Notes under the pieces: model-generated | The model's database searches: none | The model's input: only the letters and a program-made list of their open reading frames with translations | What the model was told of the DNA's origin: nothing | Translations under genes and position numbers: made by a program | NCBI GenBank assembly: GCA_032622095.1 | Contig: CP136063.1 | Span: 268,577,426-268,641,425, forward strand | From: Siphonodentalium dalli | Taxonomy: Eukaryota > Mollusca > Scaphopoda > Gadilida > Siphonodentaliidae | DNA: 64,000 bases | Direction: 5' to 3' | Shown here: positions 25,628 through 38,656 of the stretch, piece after piece | How positions within the stretch are numbered: the stretch's first letter is position 1 | Layout: every line of letters starts with the position of its first letter

Positions 25628-27935
25628 TGGCCACATAATCACCATTTCTACCCGCCTTACAGAAAACCCGGACCAGTTGACCGTCGGTTGACCACCCACG
25701 GATATCCTGGAGGAATGTGAAATAAGAAATCGACCAATTTTCAAGAAAATTTCGTATAGTTTGAACATTTAGTGGCACAAGCTGTCGCTATATGGCCACA
25801 TAATCACAATTTCAACCCGCCTTACAGAAAACCCGGACCAGTTGACCGTCGGTCGACCACACACGGATATCCTGGGGGGATAGCAAATAAGAAATCGACC
25901 AATATTGAAGGAAATTTCGTATAGTTTGAACATTTTGTGGCACAAGCTGTCGCTATATGGCCACATAATCACAATTTCTACCCGCCTTACAGAAAACCCG
26001 AACCAGTTGACCGTCGGTTGACAACCCACGGATATCCTGGGGGGATGTCAAAAAAGAAATCGACCAATTTTGAAGGAATTTCGTATAGTTTGAACATTTA
26101 GTGGCACCCGCTGTCGCTATATGGCCACATAATCACCATTTCTACCCGCCTTACAGAAAACCCGGACCAGTTGACCGTCGGTTGACCACCCACGGATATC
26201 CTGGGGGGATGGCAAATAAGAAATCGACCAATTTTGAAGGAAATGTCGTATAGTTTGAACATTTAGTGGCACCCGCTGTCGCTATATGGCAACATAATCA
26301 CCATTTCTACCCGCCTTACAGAAAACCCGGACCAGTTGACCGTCTGTTGACCACCCACGGATATCCTGGGGGATGGCAAATAAGGAATCGACCAATTTTG
26401 AAGAAAATTTCGTATAGTTTGAACATTTAGTGGCACAAGCTGTCGCTATATGGCCACATAATCACAATTTCTACCCGCCTTACAGAAAACCCGGACCCGT
26501 TGACCGTCGGTTGACCACCCACGGATATCCTGGGGGGATGGCAAATAAGAAATCGACCAATTTTGAAGGAAATTTCGTATAGTTTGAACATTTAGTGGCA
26601 CAAGCTGTCGCTATATGGCCACATAATCACCATTTCTACCCGCCTTACAGAAAACCCGGACCAGTTGACCGTTGGTTGACCACCCACGGATATCCTGGAG
26701 GGATGGCAAATAAGAAATCGACCAATTTTGAAGAAAATTTCGTATAGTTTGAACATTTAGTGGCACAAGCTGTGGCTATATGGCCACATAATCACCATTT
26801 CTACCCGCCTTACAGAAAACCCGGACCAGTTGACCGTCGGTTGACCACCCACGGATATCTTGGAGGGATGGCAAATAAGAAATCGACCAATTTTGAAGAA
26901 AATTTCGTATAGTTTGAACATTTAGTGGCACAAGCTGTCGCTATATGGCCACATAATCACAATTTCTACCCGCCTTACAGAAAACCCGGACCAGTTAACC
27001 GTCGGTCGACCACACACGGATATCCTGGGGGGATAGCAAATAAGAAATCGACCAATTTTGAAGGAAATTTCGTATAGTTTGAACATTTAGTGGCACAAGC
27101 TGTCGCTATATGGCCACATAATCACCATTTCTACCCGCCTTATAGAAAACCCGGACCAGTTGAACGTCGGTTGACCACCCACGGATGTCCTGGGGGGATG
27201 GCAAATAAGAAATCGACAAATTTTGAAGGAAATTTCGTATAGTTTGAACATTTAGTGTCACAAGCTGTCGCTATATGGCCACATAATCACCATTTCTACC
27301 CGCCTTTCAGAAAACCCGGACCAGTTGACCGTCGGTTGACCACCCACGGATATCATGGGGGGATGGGAAATAAGAAATCGACAAATTTTGAAGGAAATTT
27401 CGTATAGTTTGAACATTTAGTGGCACATGCTGTCGCTATATGGCCACATAATCACCATTACTACCCGCCTTACAGAAAACCCGGACCAGGTGACCGTCGG
27501 TTGTCCACCCACGGATATCCTGGGGGGATGGCAAATAAGAAATCGAAAAATTTTGAAGGAAATTTCGTATAGTTTAAACATTTAGTGGCACAAGCTGTCG
27601 CCAAATGGCCACATAATCACCATTTCTACCCGCCTTACAGAAAACCCGGACCAGTTGACCGTCGGTTGACCACCCACGGATATCCTGGGGGGATAGCAAA
27701 TAAGAAATCGACCAATTTTGAAGAAAATTTCATATAGTTTGAACATTTAGTGGCACAAGCTGTCGCTATATGGCCACATAATCACAATTTCTACCCGCCT
27801 TACAGAAAACCCGGACCAGTTGACCGTCGGTTGACCACCCACGGATATCCTGGGGGGATGGCAAATAAGAAATCGACAAATTTTGAAGGAAATTTCATAT
27901 AGTTTGAACATTTAGAAGCAAAAGCTGTCGCTATA
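25628..27935 (+). repeat. 14-monomer unit B2
   Basis: A 2308-bp unit in the same order as B1 but with separate S and C monomers (C at about 27269, here with GGGAAATAAG). It begins with GGAATGTGAAATAAG and ends with TTTAGAAGCAAAAG at 27911. It shares the GAAGGAATTTCG 2-bp loss (about 26074) and GATGTCCTGG with B1. It is the most complete of the three 13- to 14-monomer B units and probably shows the parental layout. Confidence 0.85.
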
Positions 27936-29578
27936 TGGCCACATAATCACCATTTCTACCCGCCTTACAGAAAACCCGGACCAGTTGACCGTCGGTTGAC
28001 CACCCACGGATATCCTGGGGGGATGGCAAATAAGAAATCGACCAATTTTGAAGGAAATGTCGTATAGTTTGAACATTTAGTGGCACAAGCTGTCGCGCTA
28101 TATGGCCACATAATCAACATTAATACCCGCCTTATAGAAAATCCGGACCAGTTGACCGTCGGTTGACCACCCACGGATATCCTGGGGGGATGGCAAATAA
28201 GAAATCGACCAATTTTGAAGGAAATTTCGTATAGTTTGAACATTTAGTGGCACAAGCTGTCGCTATATGGCCACATAATCACCATTTCTACCCGCCTTAT
28301 AGAAAACCCGGACCAGTTGAACGTCGGTTGACCACCCACGGATATCCTGGGGGGATGGCAAATAAGAAATCGACAAATTTTGAAGGAAATTTCGTATAGT
28401 TTGAACATTTAGTGTCACAGTCTGTCGCTATATGGCCACATAATTACCATTTCTACCCGCCTTTCAGAAAACCCGGACCAGTTGACCGTCGGTTGACCAC
28501 CCACGGGGGGATGGAAAATAAGAAATCGACAAATTTTGAAGGAAATTTCGTATAGTTTGAACATTTAGTGGCACATGCTGTCGCTATATGGCCACATAAT
28601 CACCATTACTACCCGCCTTACAGAAAACACGGACCAGGTGACCGTCGGTTGTCCACCCACGGATATCCTGGGGGGATGGCAAATAAGAAATCGACAAATT
28701 TTGAAGGAAATTTCGTATAGTTTAAACATTTAGTGGCACAAGCTGTCGCCAAATGGCCACATAATCACCATTTCTACCCGCCTTACAGAAAACCCGGACC
28801 AGTTGACCGTCGGTTGACCACCCACGGATATCCTGGGGGGATAGCAAATAAGAAATCGACCAATTTTGAAGAAAATTTCATATAGTTTGAACATTTAGTG
28901 GCACAAGCTGTCGCTATATGGCCACATAATCACAATTTCTACCCGCCTTACAGAAAACCCGGACCAGTTGACCGTCGGTTGACCACCCACGGATATCCTG
29001 GGGGGATGGCAAATAAGAAATCGACAAATTTTGAAGGAAATTTCATATAGTTTGAACATTTAGTGGCACAAGCTGTCGCTATATGGCCACATAATCACCA
29101 TTTCTACCCCCCTTTCAGAAAATCCGGACCAGTTGACCGTCGGGTGACCACCCACGGATATCCTGGGGGGATGGCAAATAAGAAATCGACCAATTTTGAA
29201 GGAAATTTCGTATAGTTTGAACATTTAGTGACACAAGCTGTCGCTATATGGCCACATAATCACCATTTCTACCCGCCTTACAGAAAACTTGGACCAGTTG
29301 ACCGTCGGTTGACCACCCACGGATATCCTGGAGGGATGGCAAATAAGAAATCGACCAATTTTGAAGGAAATTTCGTATAGTTTGAACATTTAGTGGCACA
29401 AGCTGTCGCTATATGGCCACATAATCACCATTTCCCCCCGCCTTACAGAAAACCCGGACCAGTTGACCGTCGGTTGACCACCCACGGATATCCTGGGGGG
29501 ATGGCAAATAAGAAATCGACCAATTTTGAAGGAAATTTCGTATAGTTTGAACATCTAGTGGCACAAGCTGTCGCTATA
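27936..29578 (+). repeat. 10-monomer D1-D2-S-C block
   Basis: Order: D1, D2 (with ATCAACATTAATACC), S, C, T2, W, N, V, a GTGACAC / CTGGAGGG monomer, and a consensus type with TTTCCCCCCG. It ends where CATCTAG precedes a G monomer at 29579. The C copy carries a private 9-bp deletion at 28504-28512. The block is closely related to 34.0-35.7 kb and 37.2-38.7 kb. Confidence 0.78.
28504..28512 (+). repeat. 9-bp deletion in a C-class monomer
   Basis: Where other C monomers read CACGGATATCATGGGGGG, this copy reads CACGGGGGG. The nine bases GGATATCAT, or an equivalent set, are lost between two G runs, which also removes the EcoRV site. The flanking GG repeats suggest slippage or microhomology loss. 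Confidence 0.85.
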
Positions 29579-30566
29579 TGGCCACATAATCACCATTTCT
29601 ACCCGCCTTACAGAAAACCCGGACCAGTTGACCGTCGTTTGACCACCCACGGATATCCTGGAGGGATGGCAAATAAGAAATCGACCAATTTTGAAGAAAA
29701 TTTCGTATAGTTTGAACATTTAGTGGCACAAGCTGTCCCTCTATGGCCACATAATAACAATTTCTAACCGCCTTACAGAAAACCCGAACCAGTTGACCGT
29801 CGGTTGACCACACACGGATATCCTGGGGGGATAGCAAATAAGAAATCGACCAATTTTGAAGGAAATTTCGTATAGTTTGAACATTTAGTGGCACCCGCTG
29901 TCGCTATATGGCCACATAATCACCATTTCTACCCGCCTTACAGAAAACCCGGACCAGTTGACCGTCGGTTGACCACCCACGGATATCCTGGGGGGATGGC
30001 AAATAAGAAATCGACCAATTTTGAAGGAAATGTCGTATAGTTTGAACATTTAGTGGCACCCGCTGTCGCTATATGGCAACATAATCACCATTTCTACCCG
30101 CCTTACAGAAAACCCGGACCAGTTGACCGTCTGTTGACCACCCACGGATATCCTGGGGATGGCAAATAAGGAATCGACCAATTTTGAAGAAAATTTCGTA
30201 TAGTTTGAACATTTAGTGGCACAAGCTGTCGCTATATGGCCACATAATCACAATTTCTACCCGCCTTAGGGAAAACCCGGACCAGTTGACCGTCGGTTGA
30301 CCACCCACGGATATCCTGGGGGGATGGCAAATAAGAAATCGACCAATTTTGAAGGAAATTTCGTATAGTTTGAACATTTAGTGGCACAAGCTGTCGCTAT
30401 ATGGCCACATAATTACCATTTCTACCCGCCTTACAGAAAACCCGGACCAGTTGACCGTCGGTTGAACACCCACGGATATCATGGGGGGATGGCAAATAAG
30501 AAATCGACCAATTTTGAAGGAAATTTCGTATAGTTTGAACATTTAGTGGCACAAGCTGTCGCTATT
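29579..30566 (+). repeat. Joining block G-M-D1, first full-length M
   Basis: Six monomers: G (29579), the first M (29744, with ATAATAACAA and TTCTAACCG), D1 (29909), the GGCAACATAA monomer with four G (30074), the CCTTAGGG N type (30237) and a TTGAACACC / ATCATGG monomer (30402). From 29909 on it repeats 22827-23484 at a constant offset of 7082 bp. M has the same CCCTCTATGG start as D33 but keeps the 33 bases that D33 lacks. Confidence 0.8.
29744..29908 (+). repeat. M monomer, full-length form of D33 (first copy)
   Basis: The same CCCTCTATGG start and GGGATAGC as D33 and the same place between G and E-type monomers, but with the 33 bases present (TTGACCGTCGG, ACACACGG). Copies start at 29744, 33372, 35850, 38822, 40471, 41461, 43441, 47232, 50037 and 58943. 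From 40471 onward they also share CCGGTCCAG. M probably represents the state before the 33-bp deletion. Confidence 0.88.
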
Positions 30567-32710
30567 TGGCCACATAATCACCATTTCTACCCGCCTTACA
30601 GAAAACCCGGACCAGTTGACCGTCGGTTGACCACCCACGGATATCCTGGAGGAATGTGAAATAAGAAATCGACCAATTTTCAAGAAAATTTCGTATAGTT
30701 TGAACATTTAGTGGCACAAGCTGTCGCTATATGGCCACATAATCACAATTTCAACCCACCTTACAGAAAACCCGGACCAGTTGACCGTCGGTCGACCACA
30801 CACGGATATCCTGGGGGGATAGCAAATAAGAAATCGACCAATATTGAAGGAAATTTCGTATAGTTTGAACATTTTGTGGCACAAGCTGTCGCTATATGGC
30901 CACATAATCACAATTTCTACCCGCCTTACAGAAAACCCGAACCAGTTGACCGTCGGTTGACAACCCACGGATATCCTGGGGGGATGTCAAAAAAGAAATC
31001 GACCAATTTTGAAGGAAATTTCGTATAGTTTGAACATTTAGTGGCACCCGCTGTCGCTATATGGCCACATAATCACCATTTCTACCCGCCTTACAGAAAA
31101 CCCGGGCCAGTTGACCGTCGGTTGACCACCCACGGATATCCTGGGGGGATGGCAAATAAGAAATCGACCAATTTTGAAGGAAATGTCGTATAGTTTGAAC
31201 ATTTAGTGGCACCCGCTGTCGCTATATGGCAACATAATCACCATTTCTACCCGCCTTACAGAAAACCCGGACCAGTTGACCGTCTGTTGACCACCCACGG
31301 ATATCCTGGGGGATGGCAAATAAGGAATCGACCAATTTTAAAGAAAATTTCGTATAGTTTGAACATTTAGTGGCACAAGCTGTCGCTATATGGCCACATA
31401 ATCACAATTTCTACCCGCCTTACAGAAAACCCGGACCAGTTGACCGTCGGTTGACCACCCACGGATATCCTGGGGGGATGGCAAATAAGAAATCGACCAA
31501 TTTTGAAGGAAATTTCGTATAGTTTGAACATTTAGTGGCACAAGCTGTCGCTATATGGCCACATAATCACCATTTCTACCCGCCTTACAGAAAATCCGGA
31601 CCAGTTGACCGTTGGTTGACCACCCACGGATATCCTGGAGGGATGGCAAATAAGAAATCGACCAATTTTGAAGAAAATTTCGTATAGTTTGAACATTTAG
31701 TGGCACAAGCTGTGGCTATATGGCCACATAATCACCATTTCTATTCGCCTTACAGAAAACCCGGACCAGTTGACCGTCGGTTGACCACCCACGGATATCC
31801 TGGAGGGATGGCAAATAAGAAATCGACCAATTTTGAAGAAAATTTCGTATAGTTTGAACATTTAGTGGCACAAGCTGTCGCTATATGGCCACATAATCAC
31901 AATTTCTACCCGCCTTACAGAAAACCCGGACCAGTTAACCGTCGGTCGACCACACACGGATATCCTGGGGGGATAGCAAATAAGAAATCGACCAATTTTG
32001 AAGGAAATTTCGTATAGTTTGAACATTTAGTGGCACAAGCTGTCGCTATATGGCCACATAATCACCATTTCTACCCGCCTTATAGAAAACCCGGACCAGT
32101 TGAACGTCGGTTGACCACCCACGGATATCCTGGGGGGATGGCAAATAAGAAATCGACAAATTTTGAAGGAAATTTCGTATAGTTTGAACATTTAGTGTCA
32201 CAAGCTGTCGCTATATGGCCACATAATCACCATTTCTACCCGCCTTTCAGAAAACCCGGACCAGGTGACCGTCGGTTGTCCACCCACGGATATCCTGGGG
32301 GGATGGCAAATAAGAAATCGACAAATTTTGAAGGAAATTTCGTATAGTTTAAACATTTAGTGGCACAAGCTGTCGCCAAATGGCCACATAATCACCATTT
32401 CTACCCGCCTTACAGAAAACCCGGACCAGTTGACCGTCGGTTGACCACCCACGGATATCCTGGGGGGATAGCAAATAAGAAATCGACCAATTTTGAAGAA
32501 AATTTCATATAGTTTGAACATTTAGTGGCACAAGCTGTCGCTATATGGCCACATAATCACAATTTCTACCCGCCTTACAGAAAACCCGGACCAGTTGACC
32601 GTCGGTTGACCACCCACGGATATCCTGGGGGGATGGCAAATAAGAAATCGACAAATTTTGAAGGAAATTTCATATAGTTTGAACATTTAGAAGCAAAAGC
32701 TGTCGCTATA
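30567..32710 (+). repeat. 13-monomer unit B3
   Basis: A 2144-bp unit parallel to B1 and B2, from the GGAATGTGAAATAAG monomer to the TTTAGAAGCAAAAG tail (32686). It has lost one monomer in a different way from B1. The monomer at 32216-32380 has CTTTCAG of class C on the left, and GGTGACC, TTGTCC and a TTTAAAC tail of T2 on the right. The exchange falls between about 32247 and 32263. Private differences from B1 include CCCGGGCCAG (31103) and CTATTCGCC (31742). Confidence 0.85.
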
Positions 32711-33206
32711 TGGCCACATAATCACCATTTCTACCCGCCTTACAGAAAACCCGGACAAGTTGACCGTCGGTTGACCACCCACGGATATCCTGGGGGGATG
32801 GCAAATAAGAAATCGACCAATTTTGAAGGAAATGTCGTATAGTTTGAACATTTAGTGGCACAAGCTGTCGTGCTATATGGCCACATAATCAACATTAATA
32901 CCCGCCTTATAGAAAATCCGGACCAGTTGACCGTCGGTTGACCACCCACGGATATCCTGGGGGATGGCAAATAAGAAATCGACCAATTTTGAAGGAAATT
33001 TCGTATAGTTTGAACATTTAGTGGCACAAGCTGTCGCTATATGGCCACATAATCACCATTTCTACCCGCCTTATAGAAAACCCGGACCAGTTGAACGTCG
33101 GTTGACCACCCACGGATATCCTGGGGGGATGGCAAATAAGAAATCGACCAATTTTGAAGGAAATTTCGTATAGTTTGAACATCTAGTGGCACAAGCTGTC
33201 GCTATA
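32711..33206 (+). repeat. Three-monomer D1-D2-S linker
   Basis: D1 with GGACAAGTTG, D2 whose 2-bp insertion reads GTCGTGCTATATGG instead of the usual GTCGCGC, and S (TTATAG, TTGAACG). It matches the start of the 27936 block, including ATCAACATTAATACC, and is then cut short by a direct switch to CATCTAG and a G monomer at 33207. Confidence 0.75.
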
Positions 33207-35684
33207 TGGCCACATAATCACCATTTCTACCCGCCTTACAGAAAACCCGGACCAGTTGACCGTCGTTTGACCACCCACGGATATCCTGGAGGGATGGCAA
33301 ATAAGAAATCGACCAATTTTGAAGAAAATTTCGTATAGTTTGAACATTTAGTGGCACAAGCTGTCCCTCTATGGCCACATAATCACAATTTCTACCCGCC
33401 TTACAGAAAACCCGGACCAGTTGACCGTCGGTTGACCACACACGGATATCCTGGGGGGATAGCAAATAAGAAATCGACCAATTTTGAAGGAAATTTCGTA
33501 TAGTTTGAACATTTAGTGGCACAAGCTGTCGCTATATGGCCACATAATCACAATTTCTACCCGCCTTACAGAAAACCCGAACCAGTTGACCGTCGGTTGA
33601 CAACCCACGGATATCCTGGGGGGATGGCAAATAAGAAATCGACAAATTTTGAAGGAAATTTCGTATAGTTTGAACATTTAGTGGCACATGCTGTCGCTAT
33701 ATGGCCACATAATCACCATTTCTACCCGCCTTACAGAAAACCCGGACCAGGTGACCGTCGGTTGTCCACCTACGGATATCCTGGGGGGATGGCAAAATAA
33801 GAAATCGACCAATTTTTAAGGAAATTTCGTATAGTTTGAACATTTACTGGCACAAGCTGTCGCTATATGGCCACATAATCACCATTTCTACCCGCCTTAC
33901 AGAAAACCCGGACCAGTTGACCGTCGGTTGAACACCCACGGATATCCTGGGGGGATGGCAAATAAGGAATCAACCAATTTTGAAGAAAATTTCGTATAGT
34001 TTGAACATTTAGTGGCACCCGCTGTCGCTATATGGCCACATAATCACCATTTCTACCCGCCTTTCAGAAAACCCGGACCAGTTGACCGTCGGTTGACCAC
34101 CCACGGATATCCTGGGGGGATGGCAAATAAGAAATCGACCAATTTTGAAGGAAATGTCGTATAGTTTGAACATTTAGTGGCACAAGCTGTCGCGCTATAT
34201 GGCCACATAATCACCATTTCTACCCGCCTTATAGAAAATCCGGACCAGTTGACCGTCGGTTGACCACCCACGGATATCCTGGGGGGATGGCAAATAAGAA
34301 ATCGACCAATTTTGAAGGAAATTTCGTATAGTTTGAACATTTAGTGGCACAAGCTGTCGCTATATGGCCACATAATCACCATTTCTACCCGCCTTATAGA
34401 AAACCCGGACCAGTTGAACGTCGGTTGACCACCCACGGATATCCTGGGGGGATGGCAAATAAGAAATCGACAAATTTTGAAGGAAATTTCGTATAGTTTG
34501 AACATTTAGTGTCACAATCTGTCGCTATATGGCCACATAATTACCATTTCTACCCGCCTTTCAGAAAACCCGGACCAGTTGACCGTCGGTTGACCACCCA
34601 CGGATATCATGGGGGGATGGAAAATAAGAAATCGACAAATTTTGAAGGAAATTTCGTATAGTTTGAACATTTAGTGGCACATGCTGTCGCTATATGGCCA
34701 CATAATCACCATTACTACCCGCCTTACAGAAAACCCGGACCAGGTGACCGTCGGTTGTCCACCCACGGATATCCTGGGGGGATGGCAAATAAGAAATCGA
34801 CAAATTTTGAAGGAAATTTCGTATAGTTTAAACATTTAGTGGCACAAGCTGTCGCCAAATGGCCACATAATCACCATTTCTACCCGCCTTACAGAAAACC
34901 CGGACCAGTTGGCCGTCGGTTGACCACCCACGGATATCCTGGGGGGATAGCAAATAAGAAATCGACCAATTTTGAAGAAAATTTCATATAGTTTGAACAT
35001 TTAGTGGCACAAGCTGTCGCTATATGGCCACATAATCACAATTTCTACCCGCCTTACAGAAAACCCGGACCAGTTGACCGTCGGTTGACCACCCACGGAT
35101 ATCCTGGGGGGATGGCAAATAAGAAATCGACAAATTTTGAAGGAAATTTCATATAGTTTGAACATTTAGTGGCACAAGCTGTCGCTATATGGCCACATAA
35201 TCACCATTTCAACCCCCCCTTTCAGAAAATTCGGACCAGTTGACCGTCGGTTGACCACCCACGGATATCCTGGGGGGATGGCAAATAAGAAATCGACCAA
35301 TTTTGAAGGAAATTTCGTATAGTTTGAACATTTAGTGACACAAGCTGTCGCTATATGGCCACATAATCACCATTTCTACCCGCCTTACAGAAAACCCGGA
35401 CCAGTTGACCGTCGGTTGACCACCCACGGATATCCTGGAGGGATGGCAAATAAGAAATCGACCAATTTTGAAGGAAATTTCGTATAGTTTGAACATTTAG
35501 TGGCACAAGCTGTCGCTATATGGCCACATAATCACCATTTCTACCCGCCTTACAGAAAACCCGGACCAGTTGACCGTCGGTTGACCACCCACGGATATCC
35601 TGGGGGATGGCAAATAAGAAATCGACCAATTTTGAAGGAAATTTCGTATAGTTTGAACATCTAGTGGCACAAGCTGTCGCTATA
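33207..35684 (+). repeat. 15-monomer HOR, copy C1
   Basis: A 2478-bp unit: G, M, E, T1, A-like with CAACCAATTTT and a CCCGCTG tail, D1 (with CTTTCAG), D2, S, C (with GTCACAATCTG), T2, W (with GGCCGTCGG), N, V (TTCAACCCCCCCTTTCAG), a GTGACAC / CTGGAGGG monomer, consensus. It keeps the G-E-T1 framework of the A units but has M in place of D33 and carries the D1-D2-S-C series. Confidence 0.83.
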
Positions 35685-38656
35685 TGGCCACATAATCACC
35701 ATTTCTACCCGCCTTACAGAAAACCCGGACCAGTTGACCGTCGTTTGACCACCCACGGATATCCTGGAGGGATGGCAAATAAGAAATCGACCAATTTTGA
35801 AGAAAATTTCGTATAGTTTGAACATTTAGTGGCACAAGCTGTCCCTCTATGGCCACATAATCACAATTTCTACCCGCCTTACAGAAAACCCGGACCAGTT
35901 GACCGTCGGTTGACCACACACGGATATCCTGGGGGGATAGCAAATAAGAAATCGACCAATTTTGAAGGAAATTTCGTATAGTTTGAACATTTAGTGGCAC
36001 AAGCTGTCGCTATATGGCCACATAATCACAATTTCTACCCGCCTTACAGAAAACCCGAACCAGTTGACCGTCGGTTGACAACCCACGGATATCCTGGGGG
36101 GATGGCAAATAAGAAATCGACAAATTTTGAAGGAAATTTCGTATAGTTTGAACATTTAGTGGCACATGCTGTCGCTATATGGCCACATAATCACCATTTC
36201 TACCCGCCTTACAGAAAACCCGGACCAGGTGACCGTCGGTTGTCCACCCACGGATATCCTGGGGGATGGCAAAATAAGAAATCGACAAATTTTGAAGAAA
36301 ATTTCGTATAGTTTGAACATTTAGTGGCACAAGCTGTCGCTATATGGCCACAAAATCACAATTTCTACCCGCCTTACAGAAAACCCGGACCAGTTGACCG
36401 TCGGTTGACCACCCACGGATATCCTGGGGGGATGGCAAATAAGAAATCGACAAATTTTGAAGGAAATTTCATATAGTTTGAACATTTAGTGGCACAAGCT
36501 GTCGCTATATGGCCACATAATCACCATTTCTACCCGCCTTACAGATAATCCGGACCAGTTGACCGTCGGTTGAACACCCACGGATATCCTGGGGGATGGC
36601 AAATAAGGAATCGACCAATTTTGAAGAAAATTTCGTATAGTTTGAACATTTAGTGGCACAAGCTGTCGCCCTATGGCCACATAATCAAAATTTCTACCCG
36701 CCTTACAGAAAACCCGGACCAGTTGACCGTCGGTTGACCACCCACGGATATCCTGGGGGGATGGCAAATAAGAAATCGACAAATTTTGAAGGAAATTTCG
36801 TATAGTTTGAACATTTAGTGGCACAAGCTGTCGCTATATGGCCACATAATTACAATTTCTACCCGCCTTACAGAAAACCCGGACCAGTTGACCGTCGGTT
36901 GACCACCCACGGATATCCTGGAGGGATGGCATATAAGAAATCGACCAATTTTGAAGGAAATTTCGTATAGTTTGAACATTTAGTGGCACAAGCTGTCGCT
37001 ATATGGCCACATTATCACCATTTCTACCCGCCTTACAGAAAACCCGGACCAGTTGACCGTCGGTTGACCACCCACGGATATCCTGGGGGGATGGCAAATA
37101 AGAAATCGACCAATTTTGAAGGAAATTTCTAATAGTTTGAACATTTAGTGGCACAAGCTGTCGCGCTATATGGCCACATAATCACCATTTCTACCCGCCT
37201 TATAGAAAATCCGGACCAGTTGACCGTCGGTTGACCACCCACGGATATCCTGGGGGGATGGCAAATAAGAAATCGACCAATTTTGAAGGAAATTTCGTAT
37301 AGTTTGAACATTTAGTGGCACAAGCTGTCGCTATATGGCCACATAATCACCATTTCTACCCGCCTTATAGAAAACCCGGACCAGTTGAACGTCGGTTGAC
37401 CACCCACGGATATCCTGGGGGGATGGCAAATAAGAAATCGACAAATTTTGAAGGAAATTTCGTATAGTTTGAACATTTAGTGTCACAATCTGTCGCTATA
37501 TGGCCACATAATTACCATTTCTACCCGCCTTTCAGAAAACCCGGACCAGTTGACCGTCGGTTGACCACCCACGGATATCATGGGGGGATGGAAAATAAGA
37601 AATCGACAAATTTTGAAGGAAATTTCGTATAGTTTGAACATTTAGTGGCACATGCTGTCGCTATATGGCCACATAATCACCATTACTACCCGCCTTACAG
37701 AAAACCCGGACCAGGTGACCGTCGGTTGTCCACCCACGGATATCCTGGGGGGATGGCAAATAAGAAATCGACAAATTTTGAAGGAAATTTCGTATAGTTT
37801 AAACATTTAGTGGCACAAGCTGTCGCCAAATGGCCACATAATCACCATTTCTACCCGCCTTACAGAAAACCCGGACCAGTTGACCGTCGGTTGACCACCC
37901 ACGGATATCCTGGGGGGATAGCAAATAAGAAATCGACCAATTTTGAAGAAAATTTCATATAGTTTGAACATTTAGTGGCACAAGCTGTCGCTATATGGCC
38001 ACATAATCACAATTTCTACCCGCCTTACAGAAAACCCGGACCAGTTGACCGTCGGTTGACCACCCACGGATATCCTGGGGGGATGGCAAATAAGAAATCG
38101 ACAAATTTTGAAGGAAATTTCATATAGTTTGAACATTTAGTGGCACAAGCTGTCGCTATATGGCCACATAATCACCATTTCAACCCCCCCTTTCAGAAAA
38201 TTCGGACCAGTTGACCGTCGGTTGACCACCCACGGATATCCTGGGGGGATGGCAAATAAGAAATCGACCAATTTTGAAGGAAATTTCGTATAGTTTGAAC
38301 ATTTAGTGACACAAGCTGTCGCTATATGGCCACATAATCACCATTTCTACCCGCCTTACAGAAAACCCGGACCAGTTGACCGTCGGTTGACCACCCACGG
38401 ATATCCTGGAGGGATGGCAAATAAGAAATCGACCAATTTTGAAGGAAATTTCGTATAGTTTGAACATTTAGTGGCACAAGCTGTCGCTATATGGCCACAT
38501 AATCACCATTTCTACCCGCCTTACAGAAAACCCGGACCAGTTGACCGTCGGTTGACCACCCACGGATATCCTGGGGGGATGGCAAATAAGAAATCGACCA
38601 ATTTTGAAGGAAATTTCGTATAGTTTGAACATCTAGTGGCACAAGCTGTCGCTATA
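35685..38656 (+). repeat. 18-monomer HOR, copy C2
   Basis: A 2972-bp unit: G, M, E, a T1/A chimera (36180-36344), K, a CAGATAATCC / TTGAACACC monomer (36509), L, an ATTACAATTT / GCATATAAG monomer, a CATTATCACC monomer with TTCTAATAG, D2, S, C, T2, W, N, V, a GTGACAC monomer, consensus. From S onward it repeats C1; its middle (K to TTCTAATAG) is new. The next 1.5 kb repeat its first nine monomers at 2972 bp. Confidence 0.83.
36180..36344 (+). repeat. T1/A chimeric monomer (shared deletion type)
   Basis: The left side has GGTGACC, TTGTCC and GCAAAATAAG of T1. The right side has GAAGAAAATTTCG, which normally ends class A. K follows directly, so one monomer has been lost. The identical chimera is found at 39152-39316 and 45914-46078, showing that these three places descend from one event. 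Confidence 0.82.

Noticed and set aside
36486-36824. Minus-strand open frame of 112 codons, and dozens of similar ones of 60 to 110 codons
   Set aside because: All lie inside satellite monomers and repeat with 55-residue periodicity. They end or begin wherever class variants change a stop, and no promoter, domain or unique sequence goes with them. They follow from the 165-bp length being divisible by three.
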